From Sphingomonas jejuensis (GTDB lineage Bacteria > Pseudomonadota > Alphaproteobacteria > Sphingomonadales > Sphingomonadaceae), in assembly GCF_011927695.1 (NCBI RefSeq), contig NZ_JAATJE010000004.1, positions 1 through 64,000 of the forward strand: a DNA stretch of 64,000 bases, read 5' to 3'. The notes beneath the pieces were generated by a model. The model made no database searches, was not told the DNA's origin, and worked only from the letters and a program-made list of their open reading frames with translations. The position numbers were made by a program, and so were the translations under genes. Shown here one piece after another: positions 9,451 to 18,279 of this stretch. The stretch's first letter is position 1. Each line of letters starts with the position of its first letter.

Positions 9451-10212
9451 TCACTGGATCGAGGCCGGTTTGGCGGCGATGCGCCGGACCACGAGATTGC
9501 TGTCGGCCCCCAGACGAAGATCGAGCGTGTGCCCGACCCGTCGCGTGAACAGCATCACGCCGGCAACCTCGTCGTGCAGCGTGCCCTTGCCGAAGAAGGT
9601 CCGAGAATCTGCCCATTCGCGGCCGTGGATGAAGCGGACGCGATATTGGCCGAGCGGGGCTGGCACGGTGACACGCTCGAAGGCGCGGACATAGACCGAC
9701 AGCCGGTTCTTCGCCGTCGCCGGATCGAGCAGCTGGACGATGCTATTGTCTGCCGCACCCTGAATGGTCAGGTGGCTTCTGACGGTTCGCAGGTCGACGC
9801 TGGAGGAGACGGCGACCGTTCCCGATTCCGGAAAACCGGTGTTCGTCCCCACGATTGACGCGAACAGGCTGGAGGTTGCGCGCTTGATCTGGCCCTGCCC
9901 GGCCCAGGCCGCAAGGACCAGTGCGATGGCAACACCGACGCCCAGCGCCTGCCAGTAAGGGGCCGGCGTGAAGCGCGGGCGGGGCCGCCATCGACCGCGC
10001 TGATAATCGTGGCCCCTGTTCCTGGCTTCGAACCACGACCCTTTCGATCCGCCAGATATCCAGCTCGCGCTCCCCAGCGGCACCGATTTCCTGAACCCGA
10101 AGCGGTTCAGCTCGACCCGTGCCTTGCGATCGTTCCATTGCGTCGCACCGGGATCGAGCCCCTGCCGCTTGCGGTAGCGATCGCGCATATAGTCGCGATC
10201 ATCGATGCCCAT
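9451..10212 (-). CDS. Membrane-anchored hypothetical protein with DRDYM motif
   Basis: Starting at ATG 10212, this 253-residue protein opens MGIDDRDYMRDRYRKRQG, then a basic, aromatic-rich stretch, one membrane segment (about residues 90-108, ALGVGVAIALVLAAWAG) and a C-terminal domain with beta-strand character. The short N-terminal signature D-R-D-Y-M also begins the protein at 10920-11246 (MSLADRDYMHG), so these two proteins share a docking or processing tag. The topology suggests an N-terminal cytoplasmic tail and a periplasmic domain, as in a transfer-apparatus accessory. No known family. Confidence 0.7.
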   Translation of the reverse strand: MGIDDRDYMRDRYRKRQGLDPGATQWNDRKARVELNRFGFRKSVPLGSASWISGGSKGSWFEARNRGHDYQRGRWRPRPRFTPAPYWQALGVGVAIALVLAAWAGQGQIKRATSSLFASIVGTNTGFPESGTVAVSSSVDLRTVRSHLTIQGAADNSIVQLLDPATAKNRLSVYVRAFERVTVPAPLGQYRVRFIHGREWADSRTFFGKGTLHDEVAGVMLFTRRVGHTLDLRLGADSNLVVRRIAAKPASIQ

Positions 10213-10972
10213 CGACCACCTCCATCGACTGCGAGGGGAGAGCCAGGGGAAACACGTCCATTCTGGACAGCATCGCGTGATCGCGCAGCGAGGCCTCGAC
10301 GGCGACAACCTCGCTCGAAGTCAGTCCAGGTTCGCGTCGTACGAACAGGATGGTCGACGCCGATCCTGCCAGCCAGCGCGCGATGGAGATCCTGGGCATC
10401 AGCCGGTCGTGGTCGGCGAAAGCGTGGGTCGCTCGTCGCACGCTGGCCAGCACGGTCATTCCCCAACGCAGGGCGTGACCGTTTCCAGAATCGTGTCCCG
10501 CCGCCTCTGCGACGGCTTCCGGCGGGAGATCCCGTATCAGATCGCGGACGGCCGAAAGGGTCGCACCAGGTTCATCGCCGGCATGCTGGATCGCGCGGAG
10601 CAGCACATAGCGCGAAGCGCAGGTGTAGCCCGAGCAAACGTCAGGATCGTCGGGAAGGAACGCTTCGATCGCGGACGAGCGTGCATAGTCGCTCGGATGG
10701 TCTGCGAAGAAGTCCCAGTTGCCGCGCGCGGGGTCGATCAGCTGGTCGCGGACCTGGTCGGCGAGTTCGGCGATCGCGTCGCCATCGCCGAATACCGCGA
10801 GCCGGCCCCCGTCACCGGCGCGGACCGCTTCAAGCGCCGCTGCCGTCAGATCCGCGGTTTCGGCGATCGTGAGGGTCGCGTGCGTCGGCTCGGGTTGGCG
10901 CCGGAAGCGAAAAGGGAAACTACCGTCCACCGGGCGTACCTTGGGTTGCGGGCGGAACGAAAATTCCACCAT
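10199..10972 (-). CDS. Hypothetical protein of the transfer operon
   Basis: A 257-residue soluble protein with no signal peptide. It is Ala-rich and helical, with a WDFFADHPSDYARSSAIEAFLPDD segment and a C-terminal SASTILFVRREPGLTSSEVVAVEASLRDH. Its stop overlaps the next gene's start by 14 nt, and its start overlaps the end of the upstream gene by about 50 nt. The latter overlap is large, so the true start may be further inside. I do not recognise a domain. Confidence 0.6.
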   Translation of the reverse strand: MVEFSFRPQPKVRPVDGSFPFRFRRQPEPTHATLTIAETADLTAAALEAVRAGDGGRLAVFGDGDAIAELADQVRDQLIDPARGNWDFFADHPSDYARSSAIEAFLPDDPDVCSGYTCASRYVLLRAIQHAGDEPGATLSAVRDLIRDLPPEAVAEAAGHDSGNGHALRWGMTVLASVRRATHAFADHDRLMPRISIARWLAGSASTILFVRREPGLTSSEVVAVEASLRDHAMLSRMDVFPLALPSQSMEVVDGHR

Positions 10973-11246
10973 CGGTGTGGAGCGACGCGCTGACGATTCC
11001 GCATCCGACCGCCCAGGCGAAGGTGAAAGCCGCCACCACGGCCGCCAGGAGCCCCGCCTGACGCAGCCGGCGCGTCAGGGGGACGAGCACGCGCGGCGCG
11101 GTTGACCGTGGCTCCACGGGCTTCCTGCGGGCCTGTTGGAGATGCTCGGACGCGCCCTCGATCGCATCGCAGGGCGGCGTGTCGAGCCGCGAGGTCCGGC
11201 CGATGCGGGGAGCCCCGTGCATATAGTCGCGGTCGGCGAGGCTCAT
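10920..11246 (-). CDS. Small membrane protein with DRDYM motif
   Basis: 108 residues from ATG 11246, which overlaps the upstream stop as ATGA. It begins MSLADRDYMHGAPRIGRTSR, has a basic linker and one membrane segment (about 68-92, AGLLAAVVAAFTFAWAVGCGIV), and ends in a short tail. The N-terminal tag matches that of the 253-residue protein downstream. Likely an inner-membrane accessory of conjugation; function unknown. Confidence 0.65.
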   Translation of the reverse strand: MSLADRDYMHGAPRIGRTSRLDTPPCDAIEGASEHLQQARRKPVEPRSTAPRVLVPLTRRLRQAGLLAAVVAAFTFAWAVGCGIVSASLHTDGGIFVPPATQGTPGGR

Positions 11247-11485
11247 CGTGCTGGCTCGGGCCGGACCCGGAGGGCACGCAGCGGGCGGGTGAGCGGCAGG
11301 AGTAAGACGTAGGTCAGGCCGAATATCGCGGCCATCGCGAGCGTTTCGCCGCCCCAGTCGAGCGCATCGTCGCGCCGCGCGAGCTGGCTGCATTGCGCGA
11401 GCGTATGGGTGTCGAGATCGCAGGCGTGCCAATGTTTCGTGGCGATCACCTGATCCCAGGTCGGTGGCGACGTGGTCATGCTCAT
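11243..11485 (-). CDS. Small membrane protein next to the relaxase
   Basis: An 80-residue protein with one hydrophobic segment (about 48-66, TLAMAAIFGLTYVLLLPLT) and a Cys pair in the N-terminal part (CDLDTHTLAQC). Its ATG overlaps the stop of the relaxase gene (CTATGA), so it is translationally coupled to it. No family recognised. Confidence 0.6.
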   Translation of the reverse strand: MSMTTSPPTWDQVIATKHWHACDLDTHTLAQCSQLARRDDALDWGGETLAMAAIFGLTYVLLLPLTRPLRALRVRPEPAR

Positions 11486-14400
11486 AGCTCCAGTCCGATG
11501 TCCTTTTCGGGGTAGGGAAGTTCAGGGCCTTTGGGCTCGACCGGGACGCTGAACCGGGAGAGGTCGAGCGAGGGATCGGTACGGATGTCGATCTTGCCGC
11601 CGGTCGAGGGGCGGGCTGTATCTGCGCTCGGCTCGCCTCCGACTTTCTCCGGTCCGCGATCGAGGTCGGGCGGCAGCGAAGGGTTGAACGTCTCGCCCGC
11701 GCCGGCTTTCGCCGCTGTGCCGGCAGCGCCGCGATCGGGGTCGATCGACAGCGCGCCGGTGGTCTCGAGTGCCGAGGTCTTGTTGCCCTCGTTGCGCTCG
11801 ATCGCGGCGGTCAGCTTCTCGCGGTCGTCGGTGAACAGCTGGATGTCGTCGCGGACGCGCGTAACGGTGACGTTGAACAGGCGCTGGTTGGAGAGGTTAG
11901 ATTCCTTGTGGCTCATCACCGCGATCGCGGTATCGGTGGTGATGCCCTGCGCCGCGTGCATGTTGAGCGCGTAGGCGAGGCTGATCCGTTCCATCATCGG
12001 ATCGCCCGCCTTCAGCTCGTGGAGCGTGCCGTCGCTCGCCTCCACCTTGATCCCCGACGGGTCGGCCGAGACGACGCGGGCGATATCGTTGTTGTTGAGG
12101 CCGCGGTCCTTGTCGTTCTGGGTCCAGCGGATCTTGTCGCCCTCATGCAGCTTGATCTGCTCGCGCTGGGCGAGCTGCATCGCGTCGGTCTTGTCGACCG
12201 GCGATATCTTCTGCGGATCGAAGGTCCGTACCCGGTTGCCGATCTGGACCTGAACGCGGCCCTTCGCGTCGACGCCGAGCACGTCATAGGTGCCGGGGCT
12301 GAGGCCGAGCTCGCGCATGGCATGGCGCAGGTCGATCACCTGGCCGGGCTTATAGGTATGCGCGTAGCGGAGTTCCTCGCGCGTGACGTTGACCTTGTCG
12401 AGGACCGGGGTGACGACGCCGTCCCCTTTCAACGTGCCCTCCGCGGCGAGGCCGTCCTGGATGCGCACGTTGAGCTCTGCGCGCGCGACGCGGCCCGACG
12501 AGAACATCGCGGTGGTCTCGCGCTGTTCGGGGGTTAGGCCCAGCCAGTGTTCGGCCGCGGCCTTCACATGCTCGGGGTTGGCGGTGACCTTGTCGCCGAG
12601 CATCGCCATCGCCTCGCGCACCTCGCCGCGGTTGGTCAGCGCGGCGACGGTGCGCAGCTGCTCGGTGCGCTGGCGCAGATTCTCGTCCATCCGCGCCATC
12701 GTGATCCCGCCGGCCTGCGCGAGCGCGAACGCCTTGCCGGCGTCGACCGCGGTGATCTGCTGGCGATCGCCGATCATCAGGAAGCGATCGACGCCGAGCG
12801 CATTGGCGATGCCGACCAGGTGCTTCATCTGGTCGGAACCCACCATCGAGGCTTCGTCGAGGATCAGCGTCGTGCCGGCGAGCGCGTCGCGCGCGCCGTC
12901 ATAGCCCGCTCCCTTCCCAGCGAGCGCGTGGCGGGCATAGCTGTGGACGAACGAGGAGACGGTGCGGCTCTCGATCCCGGCTTCCGCGCCGAGGCGATCG
13001 GCGGTCGCCTTCATGAGCGCGAGGCCGACCACCTTGCCGCCCTCCTGCTCGACGTTGCGCGCGACGCTCGCCAGCATGGTCGACTTGCCGGCGCCCGAGA
13101 CGCCTTGGACCGCGACGATACGATCGGCGGAGGTCAGCGCCATCGTCGCGGCCGCCATCTGGCCTGCGTTGAGTTCCTTGTCGCCCGATGCGGCGTTGAT
13201 CCGCTCGATGACGGTGTCGGCGGAGACGATCACCCGCCCCTCCCCCTTGCCGCGCTCGATCTCTGCAAGGATGCCGCGCTCCGTCGCGAGCGCCTCGGGC
13301 GTCGTGACATGGGTGACGACGCTGTCGATCCGGTCATCCTTGCCCGGAATCAGCTTCTCGTTGCGGATGAGCTCGGAGACGCGCGCGTCGACATGCGCGG
13401 CGGTGACACCCTTCAGCCCGAGGTCGAGCGCGGTCCTGGTGATGTCCGGCACCGCGAACGCGGCTTCGCGTTGGGCATGGATGCGGATCGCGGAGGCGAC
13501 GGCGTGCTGGGCGCGCAGATCCACCGGCGCGATGCGCAGCCGGTCGAGGCCGCTGGCGACGAGCGGATCGGCGGGTCGGAATAACTCGCCCAGGCTTTCG
13601 CGGAGATTGGCCAGGACGTCACCGAGGCGCTCCATCGGTCGTGGCTGGGCATCGAGGCCGCTGGCGCCAGCACGCTCGCGCGCGGCATCGACCAGCGCCT
13701 TGCCGTCGAACCCGAGCGCGGCCGCCCGGTCGCGCCACTCCTGACGCAGGGCATCGCGATCCTCGACGTTCAGCTTGGCGTCGCGGGTATTGTTGGTCAC
13801 CTTGCGCAACGCCTCGGCGGAGGTGACACCGAGTTCGCCGGCTTTCGCCAGGATATCGGCGCGCCGCTGGCTGAAGGTGTCGATCACCTGCTTGGGCACG
13901 CCGGCGATCTCGAACTGGCCGTGCTTGCCGGTGACGCTGGTCTCGTAGCCGATCTTCGCCAGCTCGGCGCGAAACTGCGCGTGGTAGGCCGCGCCGATGG
14001 TCGTGTTGTTCTTCCACAGCTGCTGGTTGTGGAGCGCCTGCCATGCCCCGTTCGCCATCTTGGTCATGTTGGCGATCAGGACATGGATGTGGCCCTGTGG
14101 ATCGAGCGCGCGACTCGTGTCGTGCTGGAACAGCGCATAGACGAGGTTGCCGGTTCGCACCGCATCCCCTGACCTGGACTGATCGTAGGTGCGGCCTTCG
14201 GCGAAGGTCTTCTCGACCCATCCCATCGTCGCCTTTACGGCGTTCATATGCGCGGTGAGGACACGGGTGTCGCCAGCGACATAGGCCATTACGCTGGCGG
14301 ACTTCGGCATCGAGAAGGTCAGGTCGACACCGAGCCTGCGACCCTCGACCTGCCCGACCTTTTCGCCATCGGGCATCTCGCCGTTGAGGATCTTCTCGAA

Positions 14401-14556
14401 GTCTTCCTTGGTCACCTCGCCCTTGAGGCCAAGGTCGGCCGCGCCCACCCCGCCCCAGGCGGTCGCCTCGGACGAATGCTCGGCGGTGTAGTAATCGTCC
14501 TTGGCGAAATACTGCGCCGCGCCGGAGGCGGACTTGACGGAAGCGATCGACAGCAT
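11482..14556 (-). CDS. traA: MobF (TraA/TrwC-type) conjugative relaxase-helicase
   Basis: A 1024-residue bifunctional relaxase. The N-terminal TrwC-type relaxase domain has paired catalytic Tyr (22-23, AKDDYY) and the three-His metal site (His 145 in FQHDTSRA, His 156 and 158 in GHIH). The helicase half has Walker A GVSGAGKST (485-493), LDEAS (566-570) and GDRQQ (596-600), followed by a UvrD-like C-terminal part with AYALNMHAAQGITTD. It nicks oriT, remains bound to the 5' end and unwinds the transferred strand. It lies directly downstream of the coupling protein in one operon. All key residues are present, so it is probably functional. Confidence 0.95.
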   Translation of the reverse strand: MLSIASVKSASGAAQYFAKDDYYTAEHSSEATAWGGVGAADLGLKGEVTKEDFEKILNGEMPDGEKVGQVEGRRLGVDLTFSMPKSASVMAYVAGDTRVLTAHMNAVKATMGWVEKTFAEGRTYDQSRSGDAVRTGNLVYALFQHDTSRALDPQGHIHVLIANMTKMANGAWQALHNQQLWKNNTTIGAAYHAQFRAELAKIGYETSVTGKHGQFEIAGVPKQVIDTFSQRRADILAKAGELGVTSAEALRKVTNNTRDAKLNVEDRDALRQEWRDRAAALGFDGKALVDAARERAGASGLDAQPRPMERLGDVLANLRESLGELFRPADPLVASGLDRLRIAPVDLRAQHAVASAIRIHAQREAAFAVPDITRTALDLGLKGVTAAHVDARVSELIRNEKLIPGKDDRIDSVVTHVTTPEALATERGILAEIERGKGEGRVIVSADTVIERINAASGDKELNAGQMAAATMALTSADRIVAVQGVSGAGKSTMLASVARNVEQEGGKVVGLALMKATADRLGAEAGIESRTVSSFVHSYARHALAGKGAGYDGARDALAGTTLILDEASMVGSDQMKHLVGIANALGVDRFLMIGDRQQITAVDAGKAFALAQAGGITMARMDENLRQRTEQLRTVAALTNRGEVREAMAMLGDKVTANPEHVKAAAEHWLGLTPEQRETTAMFSSGRVARAELNVRIQDGLAAEGTLKGDGVVTPVLDKVNVTREELRYAHTYKPGQVIDLRHAMRELGLSPGTYDVLGVDAKGRVQVQIGNRVRTFDPQKISPVDKTDAMQLAQREQIKLHEGDKIRWTQNDKDRGLNNNDIARVVSADPSGIKVEASDGTLHELKAGDPMMERISLAYALNMHAAQGITTDTAIAVMSHKESNLSNQRLFNVTVTRVRDDIQLFTDDREKLTAAIERNEGNKTSALETTGALSIDPDRGAAGTAAKAGAGETFNPSLPPDLDRGPEKVGGEPSADTARPSTGGKIDIRTDPSLDLSRFSVPVEPKGPELPYPEKDIGLEL

Positions 14557-14559
14557 CGG

Positions 14560-17079
14560 CTACATCCCCATGTCCATGTCGTCATCGATCTCCGGCGAAT
14601 GATCCGGGCCGTGATGACGATGGTGGTGATCGGGGTCGCGCTGCGTCGCAAACCCATCGCGCAATTCGCGGGTCGCCTGGTCCTCGTGGCGATCGGCATC
14701 ACCGCGATCGGACCGGCTTTCCGGGGCATGGCGTGACGCCTCGCCGCGCGTCGGATCCACCCCGCTCTGCGGACCCGCACGGTTCTCGATCAGGGACACG
14801 CCCATGCCGCCGAGTTGGGCATCCAGACTGGATGAACCTCCCGTCACAGGCTTGGAAGGTTCGCCCCCGACCCTCGTTGCGGCATCCGACGCGCGGACGG
14901 CATCGACGCCGGTCGGGCTGCTGGCGACGCCCTTGCCGGTTATCTGATCGATCACCACCGGCAGCGACCCGGTGACCTCCATCGCCGCAGCCGCCTTTTC
15001 AGCCTCGCTACGCGGCTTCTCGGGCTGCGAGGCGGTCAGGTCCGGCTCTTGCCTTTCCTTCGCCTCCACGCCCCCCACAGGCCGTGTGGGGGTATGCTCG
15101 CGGCCACCCTCACCCCCCTCATCCGCGCCATTGTTCCGGGTGTTCTGACGACGCCGGTCTTCCGGCGAGACGTATTCGGTAGGCTTGAAGTTCTTGCGGG
15201 GCACCGCCCCCGGCGCGACCTCGGCATAGGAGCGGTATTTGAGTTCGATCCGCGCAGCGGGAAATCCATCGGGAAACTTCACGAAGCCGTGGAGCGACGG
15301 CAGGTTGTTGATGTCGTCGGGGATGACCAGCGGCTCGATCGCCGTGCGAGGCGTGAGGGTCGAGGCGTCGCGGGTGTTGTTGTAGCCGTAGCTGTAGGCC
15401 TCATCCATCTGGCGGACCTCGCGGCTGCCGATGAACTCGGAGCACTTTTCGGCTGTGGTTCGATCGGCGGTGGCGAGGATCAGCTTGGTGCGCGCGAGGC
15501 CGGTGAGCGCGGTCGCGTTCTGCAAGCCATAGGTCGCGACCAGCTTGTCGAACGAGTGGATCCCAAGGACGAACGCACCGCCGAAGTTGCGGGCCGACTG
15601 GAGGCCATGCTCGATACCAGGAAGCGCGTGAAGCGCATGGACTTCGTCAAACAGATACCAGGTCCGCAGGTCACGGGTCTTGGGCAGGCGCATGAGGTTG
15701 TTGACGGCCAGATCGATCCACAGCGTGAACAGACCGCGGGTCATCTCGAGGTCGTTGTACGAGCCGGTGATGAACATGATCGAGCCGTCGCGATTGTCGG
15801 TCGCGATCCAGTCGCGGATCGAGAAGGCGGGCGGGCCGCCCGGGACAGGGTCCGGCATGAAGCGTAGCGCCTGTCCGTTGACGTTCAGAACCGAGCGGAT
15901 CGATTCCGCCATGCGGGCGGCTTTCTCGGTCGTCAGCGGGGCGGCGATGGTGTCATCGAGCTTGGCGTTGATCGACTTCAGATCGGCCTGCATCAGGTGG
16001 TGCGCGATCGCGGCGTTGTTCGCTTCACCCATCTCCTGAAGCTTCAGGCACATCTCGATGAAGAGCATCCGCGCGGCGTTCTGCCAGAACGGTTCCTTGT
16101 CGTCGGGATGCGAGGGAATGAGGGCCGATGCGGCCGAAACGAAATCGGCATAGTTGCGGCATTCGTCGAACAGCGTCCACGGCGCGCAACGCTCGTCCAT
16201 AGGGTTGAGAATGACGTCGGTTTCTGGGTTGTAGAACGTCTCCACGAACACGCCGGTCAGGTCAAAGATGACCGCGCGATGACCGCGCGCGCGAAGCTGC
16301 GAGACGTGGCTGCGCAGCTGGGTCGTCTTGCCGGTGCCGGTGGTGCCGATGAGCATGGTATGGCTCTGTTCGAGCCGCCACGGATAGGGGATGCCGGCGA
16401 TCGTGTATGGAACGTGGATGCCCCGGTCGATCCGATCGAGGATCGGAGCCTTGGCGACGAGTTCGGGGACGTACGGCGGATCGTGTTCGGCGCACTCGGT
16501 GCGGAACTTGCGCCGGTTGTGGCCGCTGACAGTTTTGACGAGCACGTCACGCTCGACCAACAGGGCGCCGCGGTTGTGGCGTTCCTGGAGCATGTCGCTG
16601 CCGCGCTTGTTTGCCCACATGATGAACCACATGATGATCGGAGCGGCGATGAAGGCCGACATGACGAGTGTCGTCAGGAAGATCTTGACCGTCTTCGCCC
16701 AGGCATGAACGACATGGGGTTCGTAGGGGACGTAGCCGATCGGAACCTTGGTCACGATGCCGTTTGGCAAGGTCAGGTTGATGAGGTGGAATTTGTCCCC
16801 GCCGACCCACGTCCAGATGGCGGAATAGAGCTTCATCAGGTCGAGCTGGAATTCATGCTCGGCGAGGCCCAGCCAGACGAAGATATTGAACAGGACGATG
16901 AACGTCCCCAGCCATATCCAGATGGGCACCTGGAGGCCCGCCCAGGTCATCTTGTACTGACTGGCGAGAAGCTGCGAACCGCGGGTGAAATTGCCCGAGT
17001 TGCGGGTGATTCGCCCCCGCGCGGAATGGTGCTTTACGGTCGCCGCCTGACCGTTGAACCGGATGTCGCCGCTACGCAT
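14560..17079 (-). CDS. traD: TraD/TrwB-type type IV coupling protein
   Basis: 839 residues with two N-terminal membrane segments (about 51-72 and 133-155), then an AAA/FtsK-like ATPase. Walker A is GTTGTGKTT (245-253) and Walker B is in TWYLFDEVHAL (about 450). The C-terminal tail is low complexity and ends in a His/Asp-rich stretch, as in F-type TraD tails that contact the relaxosome. It brings the relaxase-DNA complex to the secretion channel at the inner membrane. The stop is 3 bases from the relaxase start, so the two are co-expressed. The start overlaps the end of the ribbon-helix-helix gene by 8 nt. Confidence 0.95.
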   Translation of the reverse strand: MRSGDIRFNGQAATVKHHSARGRITRNSGNFTRGSQLLASQYKMTWAGLQVPIWIWLGTFIVLFNIFVWLGLAEHEFQLDLMKLYSAIWTWVGGDKFHLINLTLPNGIVTKVPIGYVPYEPHVVHAWAKTVKIFLTTLVMSAFIAAPIIMWFIMWANKRGSDMLQERHNRGALLVERDVLVKTVSGHNRRKFRTECAEHDPPYVPELVAKAPILDRIDRGIHVPYTIAGIPYPWRLEQSHTMLIGTTGTGKTTQLRSHVSQLRARGHRAVIFDLTGVFVETFYNPETDVILNPMDERCAPWTLFDECRNYADFVSAASALIPSHPDDKEPFWQNAARMLFIEMCLKLQEMGEANNAAIAHHLMQADLKSINAKLDDTIAAPLTTEKAARMAESIRSVLNVNGQALRFMPDPVPGGPPAFSIRDWIATDNRDGSIMFITGSYNDLEMTRGLFTLWIDLAVNNLMRLPKTRDLRTWYLFDEVHALHALPGIEHGLQSARNFGGAFVLGIHSFDKLVATYGLQNATALTGLARTKLILATADRTTAEKCSEFIGSREVRQMDEAYSYGYNNTRDASTLTPRTAIEPLVIPDDINNLPSLHGFVKFPDGFPAARIELKYRSYAEVAPGAVPRKNFKPTEYVSPEDRRRQNTRNNGADEGGEGGREHTPTRPVGGVEAKERQEPDLTASQPEKPRSEAEKAAAAMEVTGSLPVVIDQITGKGVASSPTGVDAVRASDAATRVGGEPSKPVTGGSSSLDAQLGGMGVSLIENRAGPQSGVDPTRGEASRHAPESRSDRGDADRHEDQATRELRDGFATQRDPDHHHRHHGPDHSPEIDDDMDMGM

Positions 17080-17356
17080 GGAACGTCGCCAGGCGCTCCT
17101 TCGCGGCTTCGCGAAGCTGGGGTACGACGTCGCCGTGATCGCGTGTGATAATCACGTCGATCGCCGCCTGCATGTACTCGAGAACGAGGACCGCACGGGT
17201 GATGTTGAAAGTATGCTCGGCCTCAGCGAAACGGATACCGAACATAAGCGCAGTGCGCGCGGCCTCAGACCGGGAGCACGACCGTTTCGCGGCTACACGA
17301 TCAAGTGCCGCAATCTCTTCAGACGAAAGTCTGAAGGCTATCGTCGAGTTAGACAT
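17072..17356 (-). CDS. Ribbon-helix-helix relaxosome accessory protein
   Basis: 94 residues. The N-terminal TIAFRLSSEEIAALDRVAAKRSCSRSEAARTALMFG reads as a ribbon-helix-helix fold, followed by a helical C-terminal domain. It is the first gene of the coupling-protein/relaxase operon and directly abuts the structured non-coding block at 17364-17537. That is the position of MobC-, TraM- or TrwA-type proteins that bind oriT and control the tra promoter. The role is inferred from fold and position. Confidence 0.75.
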   Translation of the reverse strand: MSNSTIAFRLSSEEIAALDRVAAKRSCSRSEAARTALMFGIRFAEAEHTFNITRAVLVLEYMQAAIDVIITRDHGDVVPQLREAAKERLATFHA

Positions 17357-17363
17357 TCACCAC

Positions 17364-17537
17364 CCACTTGAAAGTGGCTGGTGGGGTTTTCGGAGAGTGG
17401 AAAATACTACAGCCTGGTCCCGAGGTATAGAGTGAAAACGCATTCACCCTGCAAACAGGGATTTTCGCGCGTTCTCAAGCGCTTAGGGGAGAACCACCAA
17501 GGCGTTTGCAGGGGCAAACATGTTTGCCCCTGCAAAC
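17364..17537. other. Candidate oriT: cluster of hairpins and a 34-bp palindrome
   Basis: This gene-free block contains five nested structures: CCACTT/AAGTGG (17364-17377), GTGAA/TTCAC (17432-17447), CCCTG/CAGGG (17447-17460), GTTCTC/GAGAAC (17471-17494) and a perfect palindrome with arms GTTTGCAGGGGCAAACA (17504-17520) and its exact complement (17521-17537). It lies between the relaxosome-type genes and the presumed leading region, as expected for oriT or for binding sites of the ribbon-helix-helix protein. I cannot place the nick site with confidence. Confidence 0.55.
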
Positions 17538-17764
17538 ACCGGCAATTACAGACACCTAACCTGCGGCGTGCCGCGTACGGTGTGCAAATCCTTAGGGACT
17601 GTCGCGGTGGTGGTGGCATCATGGCTGGATGTCCGATCATTGGACTGGGTTCCGGGAGAGTAAGCGCCGCAGGCAGGCGACCACCGGACTGGACCGAAGG
17701 GTATTGGGCGGAGCAATCCCGCCCCACGACGGACCTGGCCGAAGGGCAGTGTCCGTCGCCTCAT

Positions 17765-17789
17765 GCTGGTCCGGTAAAGCCGGACCAGC
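17765..17789. other. Perfect 10-bp stem hairpin, possible nic-proximal stem
   Basis: GCTGGTCCGG (17765-17774), loop TAAAG, and CCGGACCAGC (17780-17789). MobF oriTs such as that of R388 carry a hairpin a few bases before nic, so the sequence just after it (GAGCGATTATGAGTGTCGC) is a candidate nick region. There is no run of T after the stem, so it is not a terminator for plus-strand reading. The remaining sequence 17540-17880 has no gene. Confidence 0.45.
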
Positions 17790-17880
17790 GAGCGATTATG
17801 AGTGTCGCTATTGTGCCGGTGGAGCGGTGCTGGCATCGTGGGAAATGGAGGCCGATCCACGATCAGAAAAGGCAGGTCAT

Positions 17881-18099
17881 ATGGCACGGAGTATCGAGCA
17901 GGAACGGGCACAGCTTGAGGCGGACGAACAGCGGCTCAACGAACGCCGCAAGCAACTGGCCGATCGTGAGCGTTCGGAGCTGCTGAAGGAGGTGGAACGG
18001 TCGGGGTTGATGAAGGCCGATCCTGCCCAGTTCAGCGCGATCATTGGAGCGATCAAGAAACTCGGGATCGCCGAGACCGTGAAGCGCCTGACCGCGTAA
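17881..18099 (+). CDS. Small coiled-coil protein, possibly TraC/TraD-like (Ti type)
   Basis: 72 residues starting MARSIEQERAQLEADEQRLNERRKQLADRERSELLKEVE, a strongly charged coiled coil, followed by a short helical C terminus (FSAIIGAIKKLGIAETVKRL). Small plus-strand proteins of this kind lie next to oriT in alphaproteobacterial plasmids and are annotated as conjugal transfer accessory TraC or TraD. AAAGGCAGG before the ATG is a plausible ribosome site, and a strong terminator follows. The assignment rests on shape and position. Confidence 0.6.
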   Translation: MARSIEQERAQLEADEQRLNERRKQLADRERSELLKEVERSGLMKADPAQFSAIIGAIKKLGIAETVKRLTA

Positions 18100-18142
18100 G
18101 CGGGTCAGCGCGAAAGCGGGCTCAAGCCCATCATGCAAATAG

Positions 18143-18173
18143 AAGGGGAGCTGCCGTTAGGCGCTCCCCTTTT
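18143..18173 (+). terminator. Rho-independent terminator
   Basis: AAGGGGAGC (18143-18151) pairs with GCTCCCCTT (18163-18171) and is followed by T residues. It ends the small plus-strand coiled-coil gene and separates the candidate oriT block from the minus-strand region beyond. Confidence 0.8.
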
Positions 18174-18223
18174 CAATGCTTGGGCCGAGTTGGCGAAGCT
18201 TCGGTCCATTCAGGCATAAGAAT

Positions 18224-18255
18224 GGGGAGCATCGAGGCGAAGCCCGATGCTCCCC
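18224..18255 (-). terminator. Terminator-like hairpin after the 184-residue gene
   Basis: A perfect 11-bp stem: GGGGAGCATCG (18224-18234) with CGATGCTCCCC (18245-18255). Read on the minus strand it lies 25 bases after the stop of the gene at 18280-18834 and is followed by ATTCTTAT. It probably stops minus-strand transcription before it enters the oriT region. Confidence 0.6.
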
Positions 18256-18279
18256 GACGCGATGGCGACTGGAGGGAGG

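Noticed and set aside
17765-17789. The 10-bp stem as a terminator
   Set aside because: No T-run follows on either strand and no gene ends beside it.
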